This document shows positions 1 to 5,636 of a DNA stretch of 5,636 bases, in pieces. Origin of the DNA: Gelria sp. (GTDB taxonomy: Bacteria > Bacillota > Syntrophomonadia > Syntrophomonadales > Syntrophomonadaceae); NCBI GenBank assembly GCA_012839665.1, contig DUMX01000342.1:1-5636 (forward strand). Reading direction: 5' to 3'. The position numbers and the translations under genes were made by a program. Within the stretch, counting starts at the first letter, position 1. Each line of letters starts with the position of its first letter. The notes under the pieces were generated by a model, which saw only the letters and a list, made by a program, of their open reading frames with translations, ran no database searches and was not told where the DNA came from.

Positions 1-3000
1 AATCTTATTCAAGTGCAGCTTAGTTCTTATGACTGGTTTCTGAAACAGGGTTTAAGGGAAGCTCTGCATGAAGTTTTTCCTATATCTGACTTTACAGGTA
101 ACCTGGAGCTTGACTTTATTGACTATAGTCTGGGTGAACCCAAGTATGAGGTGAATGAATGTAAGGAGCGTGATGTTAGCTACCAGGCTCCCATGAAGCT
201 CAAGGTTCGGTTAACTGACAAAGAGACCGGAGAAATTAAGGAATCAGAAGTTTATCTGGGGGATCTCCCCCTAATGACTGAAAAAGGCACCTTCATTATT
301 AATGGTGCCGAAAGAGTTGTAGTTAGCCAATTGGTTAAATCCCCAGGAGTCTACTTTAATGAGCGAGTCGATGTTTCCGGCAGGAGATTATTTGGAGCGA
401 CTATTATTCCTAACCGGGGTGCATGGTTTGAATTAGAAATGGATAGCGCCGGGGTTGTTTATACACGTATTGATAAAACCAGGAAAACTCCGGTAACCGT
501 TCTTTTACGGTCACTAGGTTATGGAACTAACGAAGCTATTCAGGAACTGTATAATAATGACGAGAGCATAGAGAAAGCTCTAGAAAAAGACAGTAGCACC
601 AATAAAAAAGAAGCCTTAATTGAATTTTATCGACGGTTAAGGCCCGGGGAAATGGCTACTGAGGAAGCTGCTGAACAGCTTCTTAGCAACCTCTTTTTTG
701 AGCCTCGCCGTTACGACCTGGCGGTAGTAGGCCGTTATAAAATTAACAAAAAACTGGGGCTAGATATCCCTATGGAGACAAGGCACCTCACTAAAGAGGA
801 CCTTATTGCCACCATAGGTTATCTGCTTAAACTTATTAATGGCGAAGGTAAAACTGACGTAATTGATCACCTGGGGAACAGAAGGCTACGTTCTATAGGT
901 GAACTCTTGCAAAATCAATTCCGTACCGGTTTGGTGCGTATGGAGCGGGTAGTACGGGAACGGATGAGTATTCATGATGTGGAGACCCTTACTCCGCAGG
1001 TTTTAATAAACATTAGACCAATAACCGCAGCGGTTAAGGAGTTTTTCGGCAGTTCCCAGTTATCACAGTTCATGGACCAAACTAATCCCCTGGCGGAGCT
1101 GACCCATAAAAGGCGCCTGAGTGCCCTGGGACCAGGTGGATTGACCAGAGAAAGGGCTGGTTTCCAGGTTCGTGACGTTCACCATTCCCATTATGGTCGA
1201 ATTTGCCCTATAGAAACTCCAGAAGGCCCTAATATAGGATTAATAGGGTCATTGGCTACCTTTGGAAGAGTCAATGATTTTGGGTTTATTGAAACCCCAT
1301 ATCGTAAAGTTGACAAGGAAACAGGTCGGGTATTGAATGAGATCCATTACTTGTCAGCTGACGAGGAAGACGAATATATGGTAGCACAGGCCAACGCCCC
1401 CCTGGATGAAAATGGGTATTTTATAGAGGATAGGGTTGAAGCCAGATACTTTGAAGAAATTCTGGAAATCCCAGTAAATCAGGTAGATTATATGGACGTT
1501 TCTCCCAAACAGGTGTTTAGTGTAGCTACATCACTAATTCCTTTTTTAGAGAACGATGATGCTAACCGTGCTCTTATGGGTGCCAACATGCAGAGGCAGG
1601 CGGTACCCCTAATAAAAGCGGAAGCACCTGTTATAGGTACTGGTTTAGAGTATAAGGCAGCCAAGGATTCCGGTGCAGTAGTAATATGCAAAAACCCTGG
1701 AACGGTGAAAAGGGTTAGTGCTAACCAAATTGTTGTTGCTAATGATGATGGTGACATTGATACCTATACAGTATTAAAGTTTATTCGTTCCAACCAGGGC
1801 ACCTGCTATAACCAACGGCCTATTGTATCAGTAGGAGACAGAGTCGAAGCAGGTGATGTTATTGCTGATGGTCCCAGCACCTATCTAGGTGAACTGGCTC
1901 TAGGACGCAATGTCCTGGTAGCTTTTATGCCCTGGGAAGGTTATAACTATGAAGATGCCATACTTATTTCAGAAAAACTAGTAAAAGATGATATATTTAC
2001 ATCCATTCATATTGAAGAATATGAGTGTGAGGCTCGTGATACTAAATTGGGACCGGAGGAAATCACCCGGGATATTCCTAATGTTTCTGAAGATATGCTG
2101 AGAAACTTGGATGATCAGGGAGTTATTAGAGTAGGAGCTGATGTGCGTCCTGATGATATTTTAGTAGGTAAAGTTACCCCTAAAGGGGAAACTGAACTAA
2201 CTCCGGAGGAAAGATTGCTCAGGGCTATTTTCGGTGAAAAGGCTCGCGAAGTAAGAGACTCTTCACTGCGGGTACCACATGGTGAAGCAGGTAAGGTAGT
2301 GGCGGTGAAACGCTTTACCCGGGAAGAGGGTGATGAACTTTCCCCTGGTGTCAACCAGCTTGTACGAGTATATGTAGCTCAAAAGAGAAAAATCTCTGAA
2401 GGTGACAAGATGGCTGGGCGTCATGGTAACAAAGGGGTTATCTCACGAATTTTACCAGAAGAAGATATGCCTTTCCTGGAGGATGGTACTCCGGTGGAAA
2501 TTGTTTTAAACCCCCTGGGGGTTCCTTCAAGAATGAATATAGGACAAATTCTGGAATGCCACCTGGGATGGGCCGCTAAAAGTTTGGGGATGAAAGTTGC
2601 TACTCCAGTCTTTGATGGTGCCAACGAGGAAGATATATTTACCAAGTTACGTGAGGCTGATTTACCTGAAACTGGTAAGACTATACTGTATGATGGTCGC
2701 AACGGGGAACCATTTGACAATGATATAACCGTTGGTTATGTTTATATGCTTAAATTAGCCCACCTGGTTGATGATAAAATCCATGCTCGCTCAATTGGTC
2801 CCTATTCCTTAGTAACCCAACAACCTCTGGGTGGAAAAGCCCAATTTGGTGGGCAGAGGTTTGGCGAGATGGAGGTTTGGGCTTTGGAAGCTTATGGAGC
2901 GGCTTATACCTTACAAGAAATACTAACAGTCAAATCTGATGATGTTGTAGGCAGACTGAAAACTTATGAGTCTATTGTTAAAGGTGATAACATTCCTGAA

Positions 3001-3231
3001 CCCGGAGTTCCCGAAGGTTTTAAAGTTTTAATTAAAGAGCTTCAAAGTTTAGCTCTGGACGTAAAAATACTTTCTAGTGATGACCAGGAAATACAAATAA
3101 GAGATGTTGATTACGATCTGAATGAAAGGGAAAAAGCACGGGAACTGGGGGTGGAAATTCCCGAAACCATGGTAGGCGGACCAGACGGTATAGATGCAAA
3201 AGATGATTCTAAAAAAGAAGTCGCAAATTAA
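1..3231 (+). CDS. rpoB: DNA-directed RNA polymerase subunit β (5'-partial)
   Basis: This is the β subunit of core RNA polymerase, which forms one pincer of the active-site cleft. Frame 1 is open from the first base (N-L-I-Q-V) and matches about residue 28 of B. subtilis RpoB. The GTG at 13 is therefore an internal valine, and about 27 N-terminal codons lie upstream. Landmarks in order are the N-terminal rifampicin-cluster segment ERVVVSQLVKSPGVYF (about 307-354), a short β lobe, and the main rifampicin region from FGSSQLSQFMDQ to LSALGPGG (1045-1137). Then come ENDDANRALMGANMQRQ (1549-1599) and GYNYEDAI (1939-1962) with the E-D pair near the NTP site. GDKMAGRHGNKG (2401-2436) carries the two active-site lysines at 2407 and 2431, and the C-terminal β'-docking block GQRFGEMEVWALEAYGAAY precedes the TAA stop. 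At the E. coli rifampicin positions 513, 516, 526 and 531 the residues are Q, D, H and S, the susceptible type. The family assignment is certain. The visible 1076 codons imply about 1100 residues, shorter than B. subtilis because of the lobe. Confidence 0.98.
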   Translation, partial: NLIQVQLSSYDWFLKQGLREALHEVFPISDFTGNLELDFIDYSLGEPKYEVNECKERDVSYQAPMKLKVRLTDKETGEIKESEVYLGDLPLMTEKGTFIINGAERVVVSQLVKSPGVYFNERVDVSGRRLFGATIIPNRGAWFELEMDSAGVVYTRIDKTRKTPVTVLLRSLGYGTNEAIQELYNNDESIEKALEKDSSTNKKEALIEFYRRLRPGEMATEEAAEQLLSNLFFEPRRYDLAVVGRYKINKKLGLDIPMETRHLTKEDLIATIGYLLKLINGEGKTDVIDHLGNRRLRSIGELLQNQFRTGLVRMERVVRERMSIHDVETLTPQVLINIRPITAAVKEFFGSSQLSQFMDQTNPLAELTHKRRLSALGPGGLTRERAGFQVRDVHHSHYGRICPIETPEGPNIGLIGSLATFGRVNDFGFIETPYRKVDKETGRVLNEIHYLSADEEDEYMVAQANAPLDENGYFIEDRVEARYFEEILEIPVNQVDYMDVSPKQVFSVATSLIPFLENDDANRALMGANMQRQAVPLIKAEAPVIGTGLEYKAAKDSGAVVICKNPGTVKRVSANQIVVANDDGDIDTYTVLKFIRSNQGTCYNQRPIVSVGDRVEAGDVIADGPSTYLGELALGRNVLVAFMPWEGYNYEDAILISEKLVKDDIFTSIHIEEYECEARDTKLGPEEITRDIPNVSEDMLRNLDDQGVIRVGADVRPDDILVGKVTPKGETELTPEERLLRAIFGEKAREVRDSSLRVPHGEAGKVVAVKRFTREEGDELSPGVNQLVRVYVAQKRKISEGDKMAGRHGNKGVISRILPEEDMPFLEDGTPVEIVLNPLGVPSRMNIGQILECHLGWAAKSLGMKVATPVFDGANEEDIFTKLREADLPETGKTILYDGRNGEPFDNDITVGYVYMLKLAHLVDDKIHARSIGPYSLVTQQPLGGKAQFGGQRFGEMEVWALEAYGAAYTLQEILTVKSDDVVGRLKTYESIVKGDNIPEPGVPEGFKVLIKELQSLALDVKILSSDDQEIQIRDVDYDLNEREKARELGVEIPETMVGGPDGIDAKDDSKKEVAN

Positions 3232-3240
3232 CTCGTATGC

Positions 3241-3254
3241 AGATTTTTAAATCT
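3241..3254 (+). repeat. Short A/T-rich inverted repeat just after rpoB
   Basis: AGATTTTTAAATCT reads as a palindrome with arms AGATT and AATCT around a 4-base centre. It begins nine bases after the rpoB stop. Only one G-C pair occurs in each arm, so an RNA stem would be weak, and the T-run lies in the middle rather than after the stem, so it does not look like a terminator. It could be chance in A/T-rich spacer DNA. Confidence 0.3.
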
Positions 3255-3264
3255 ATTAAATAGT

Positions 3265-3314
3265 CGGCAACAGGACGTTTCCTATAGATAAGTTAACTGC
3301 CGGGATAAGCGGCA
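3265..3314 (+). promoter_or_regulatory. Two mutually exclusive stem-loops before rpoC
   Basis: The pentamer CGGCA occurs at 3265-3269 and again at 3310-3314, and its complement TGCCG lies between them at 3298-3302. TGCCG can pair with the downstream copy to make a compact 5-bp stem with a 7-base loop (3303-3309). Alternatively it can pair with the upstream copy to make a wider hairpin, which would enclose a small AGGA/TCCT stem-loop at 3272-3283. The two pairings cannot coexist. The downstream hairpin ends twelve bases before the Shine-Dalgarno core and does not cover it. The pairing potential is seen directly; any regulatory or RNA-processing role is conjecture, and five-base stems arise easily by chance. 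Confidence 0.3.
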
Positions 3315-3326
3315 CTAATCATCTTG

Positions 3327-3333
3327 AAGGGAG
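3327..3333 (+). promoter_or_regulatory. Shine-Dalgarno site of rpoC
   Basis: AAGGGAG at 3327-3333 resembles the AAGGAGG consensus. Its core GGGAG lies eight bases before the TTG at 3342, a normal distance. It decides the start. The only other nearby in-frame initiator, TTG at 3324, overlaps this site and has no purine-rich element in front of it. The out-of-frame TTG at 3338 would lie too close. Confidence 0.8.
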
Positions 3334-3341
3334 AGACTTGT

Positions 3342-5636
3342 TTGTTAGATGTAAATAATTTCGAGAGAATTAGGATTGCCTTGGCTTCACCGGAACAGAT
3401 ACGTTCCTGGAGTAGTGGCGAGATTAAGAAACCAGAAACCATAAATTACCGTACCTTAAGGCCAGAAAAAGAAGGACTATTTTGTGAGAAAATTTTTGGA
3501 CCAGTTAAGGATTGGGAATGCCACTGTGGAAAATACAAGCGAGTTCGGCATAGAGGAATAGTATGTGACCGCTGTGGAGTAGAAGTGACCAATTCCAAGG
3601 TAAGAAGAGAAAGAATGGGGCATATAGAACTGGCTGCGCCCGTTTGCCATATCTGGTATCTAAAAGGAATACCTAGTCGAATGGGACTACTGCTGGATAT
3701 GTCCCCCAAAGTTTTGGAGAAGGTCATATATTTTGTCAACTATATAGTAATTGATCCGGGTGACACTCCGTTATTAAAGAAACAATTACTTAATGAAAGA
3801 GAATATCGGGAAGTCCGGGAAAGATATGGTGATACTTTTTCGGCTGGTATTGGTGCTGAAGCCATCAAGGTTCTGTTAGAAGAAGTAGACCTGGAGAAAA
3901 TGTCTGCGGAATTGAAGGAAGAAATAGCTACCACTACTGGTCAGAGAAAAGGTCGGGCTATTAGAAGGCTGGAAGTAGAGGAATCTTTTCGCCTTTCCGG
4001 TAATTATCCGGCCTGGATGGTACTTGATGTTTTACCAGTAATACCACCGGAATTAAGGCCTATGGTACAGCTAGATGGTGGCCGTTTTGCTACTTCCGAT
4101 TTAAATGACCTTTATCGTCGGGTAATTAACCGTAATAATCGGCTAAAAAGGCTATTAGATTTAGGGGCTCCCGACATAATAGTACGAAATGAAAAGAGAA
4201 TGCTTCAGGAAGCTGTCGATGCACTGGTTGATAACGGCAGAAGGGGCAGGCCGGTAACTGGGCCAGGTAACCGTCCCCTGAAGTCATTAAGTGATATGCT
4301 AAAGGGTAAACAGGGAAGATTCCGCCAGAACTTATTGGGGAAACGTGTGGACTATTCAGGTAGGTCAGTTATAGTAGTTGGTCCCAACTTGCAGATGCAT
4401 CAGTGTGGGCTTCCAAAAGAAATGGCTTTGGAGCTATTTAAACCCTTCGTAATGAAAAAATTGGTAGACCAGGCTATTGCCTCTAATATTAAGAGTGCCA
4501 AAAAGATGGTGGAAAGAGGTCGGGAAGAAGTATGGGATATTCTCGATGATGTTATTAAAGAACATCCGGTACTTTTAAACCGTGCTCCTACTTTACATCG
4601 TTTGGGAATTCAGGCATTTGAGCCGGTGCTAGTTGAAGGCAGGGCCTTACAGCTTCATCCTCTAGTATGTACCGCCTACAATGCTGACTTTGACGGTGAC
4701 CAAATGGCAGTACATGTTCCCCTATCGGCTGAAGCGCAGACAGAGGCCAGGCTTTTAATGTTGGCTAGCAACAATATTTTGAACCCAAAAGACGGCAAGC
4801 CCGTTGTAACCCCTACCCAGGATATGGTTATAGGCCTTTATTATTTGACCTACATTGGCGAAGAAGATTGGAAGCAAGAAAAGGCCAGGTTTTTCCGGGA
4901 CCCTGATGAAGCCCGTATAGCATATGAAATGAAAATAATTAAGCTCCATGAAAAAATTAAGGTCAAGATGCGGGTACCGCAGATTCCATCTAAAGAGCTG
5001 TTCAAAAAAGGCTGTGAACAAGAATTCAAAGAAGAGCTGGTAGAGACCTCAGTAGGTAGGCTAATATTTAATGATATTATTCCTGATAGCCTGGGGTTTC
5101 TGAATCAGGTAATTGACAAGAACAAGTTGGGTGAACTAATTTATGAATGTTACCGCTTGGAAGGTAATGCCAGGACCGCCGAAATGCTAGATGGCGTTAA
5201 ACGGTTAGGCTACCAATATAGTACCCAGGCCGGAATTAGTGTGGGAGTAACTGATTTTGAGACCCCGCCTGCCAAGGCCAAGCTCATCAATGAGGCTGAT
5301 CAAGCAGTAGATGCTATCCATCAGGACTACCTGGTTGGTTTGATTACTGATAACGAGCGCCATGCTCAGGTAGTTGAAATATGGAACCAGGTTACCGATG
5401 AGATAACTGACGCTTTAAAAGACTCATTATCTGAAGACAACCCAGTATATATGATGGCTATTTCTGGTGCCCGGGGTAACTTCCAACAGATACGCCAGCT
5501 AGCCGGGATGCGTGGGCTCATGGCCGACCCCTCCGGTAAAATTATTGATTTGCCTATCAAGGCTAATTTCCGCGAAGGCCTAACTGTTTTGGAATACTTT
5601 ATATCCACTCATGGGGCCAGAAAAGGCTTGGCCGAT
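3342..5636 (+). CDS. rpoC: DNA-directed RNA polymerase subunit β' (3'-partial)
   Basis: This is the catalytic β' subunit of core RNA polymerase. Translation from TTG 3342 gives (M)LDVNNFERIRIALASP, matching the Firmicutes RpoC N-terminus, and the 765 codons to the window end are uninterrupted. Visible parts are the zinc ribbon with cysteines at 60, 62, 75 and 78; the σ-binding clamp helices (about 259-301, RVINRNNRLKRLLDLG onward); and the switch-2 block KGKQGRFRQNLLGKRVDYSG (321-340). The catalytic NADFDGDQ has aspartates at 449, 451 and 453, which bind the active-site Mg2+. The F-loop SGARGNFQQIRQLAGMRG follows from 708. The sequence stops at HGARKGLAD in the bridge helix, so the trigger loop and C-terminal third lie outside. 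There is no ATG or GTG in this frame before codon 91, so a caller that ignores TTG would lose the zinc ribbon. Oddities are N84 and I707 (see findings). The linker after about residue 585 is shorter than I recall in B. subtilis. The family assignment is certain. Confidence 0.97.
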   Translation, partial: MLDVNNFERIRIALASPEQIRSWSSGEIKKPETINYRTLRPEKEGLFCEKIFGPVKDWECHCGKYKRVRHRGIVCDRCGVEVTNSKVRRERMGHIELAAPVCHIWYLKGIPSRMGLLLDMSPKVLEKVIYFVNYIVIDPGDTPLLKKQLLNEREYREVRERYGDTFSAGIGAEAIKVLLEEVDLEKMSAELKEEIATTTGQRKGRAIRRLEVEESFRLSGNYPAWMVLDVLPVIPPELRPMVQLDGGRFATSDLNDLYRRVINRNNRLKRLLDLGAPDIIVRNEKRMLQEAVDALVDNGRRGRPVTGPGNRPLKSLSDMLKGKQGRFRQNLLGKRVDYSGRSVIVVGPNLQMHQCGLPKEMALELFKPFVMKKLVDQAIASNIKSAKKMVERGREEVWDILDDVIKEHPVLLNRAPTLHRLGIQAFEPVLVEGRALQLHPLVCTAYNADFDGDQMAVHVPLSAEAQTEARLLMLASNNILNPKDGKPVVTPTQDMVIGLYYLTYIGEEDWKQEKARFFRDPDEARIAYEMKIIKLHEKIKVKMRVPQIPSKELFKKGCEQEFKEELVETSVGRLIFNDIIPDSLGFLNQVIDKNKLGELIYECYRLEGNARTAEMLDGVKRLGYQYSTQAGISVGVTDFETPPAKAKLINEADQAVDAIHQDYLVGLITDNERHAQVVEIWNQVTDEITDALKDSLSEDNPVYMMAISGARGNFQQIRQLAGMRGLMADPSGKIIDLPIKANFREGLTVLEYFISTHGARKGLAD

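Larger units (their letters stand above)
3232..3341 (+). promoter_or_regulatory. rpoB-rpoC intergenic spacer (leader of rpoC)
   Basis: These 110 bases between the rpoB stop and the rpoC start contain no credible reading frame. I found no σA-type promoter: TATAGA near 3284 resembles a -10 box, but no -35 element lies at the right distance. I found no intrinsic terminator, since no G/C-rich stem is followed by a T run. The spacer is A/T-rich in its first third and then contains three G/C-rich pentamers that can pair in two exclusive ways (separate entry). It ends with the rpoC Shine-Dalgarno site. Same strand and short spacing suggest that transcription from an upstream promoter, outside the window, runs through both genes. 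A role as a translational leader for rpoC is inference. Confidence 0.6.

Noticed and set aside
13..15. GTG as the rpoB start codon
   Set aside because: The frame is open upstream to base 1, and N-L-I-Q-V-Q aligns with an internal stretch near residue 28 of known RpoB. The real start is outside the window.
258..271. GGGGG-ATCT-CCCCC hairpin early in rpoB, considered as a terminator or attenuator
   Set aside because: It lies inside conserved coding sequence (LGDLPL), no T run follows, and the stem is only five pairs. Codon choice explains it.
1488..1757. Minus-strand open frame of 89 codons opposite rpoB
   Set aside because: It is a shadow of conserved rpoB codons with no recognisable protein family. 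The same holds for minus-strand frames at 2115-2354, 2421-2720, 3446-3739, 3740-3934, 4755-5021 and 5366-5608.
3241..3254. AGATTTTTAAATCT as an intrinsic terminator after rpoB
   Set aside because: The arms are short and A/T-rich and the T run is in the loop rather than after the stem. Read-through into rpoC is also expected.
3284..3289. TATAGA in the spacer as a -10 box for a separate rpoC promoter
   Set aside because: No TTGACA-like element lies 16-18 bases upstream (that stretch reads around TAGTCG), so a promoter is not supported.
4255..4275. Direct repeat GGTAAC...GGTAAC in rpoC
   Set aside because: It encodes the conserved PVTGPGNRP motif. The repeat is only six bases and follows from the protein sequence.

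Overview
The window is an ordinary core-genome segment holding the two largest RNA polymerase genes in their usual bacterial order: rpoB (β subunit, 5' end cut off by the window edge), a 110-base spacer, then rpoC (β' subunit, 3' end cut off). Both are on the + strand and both read through without frameshift or internal stop. I translated rpoC by eye from its start to the last base.

Organism: both proteins look closest, by recall of reference sequences, to Firmicutes. The β' begins with the MLDVNNF-type N-terminus and has the ECHCGKYKRVR zinc ribbon typical of that phylum. The β lobe is short compared with Bacillus subtilis, and base composition is moderate (G+C in the mid-40s by eye). I would guess an anaerobic, Desulfotomaculum/Peptococcaceae-like or Syntrophomonas-like member of Clostridia. 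The genus cannot be fixed without a database search.

Layout: 1-3231 is rpoB, missing roughly its first 27 codons. 3232-3341 is a non-coding spacer with a weak A/T-rich palindrome, two overlapping and mutually exclusive small stem-loops, and the rpoC Shine-Dalgarno site. 3342-5636 is rpoC from a TTG start, ending inside the bridge-helix codons before the trigger loop. The two products assemble with α2 and ω into core RNA polymerase. β carries the rifampicin pocket and the NTP-contacting lysines. β' supplies the Mg2+-binding aspartates, the zinc ribbon and the σ-binding clamp helices. Co-transcription is inferred from shared strand, short spacing and the lack of a convincing terminator or promoter between them.

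I see no mobile element, CRISPR array, RNA gene, foreign gene or undescribed system. The points worth a second look are modest: the alternative hairpins before rpoC, the TTG start, the short β lobe, an asparagine at the β' position linked to fidaxomicin sensitivity, a non-aspartate residue at the start of the β' F-loop, and two strong hairpins within the rpoB coding sequence.
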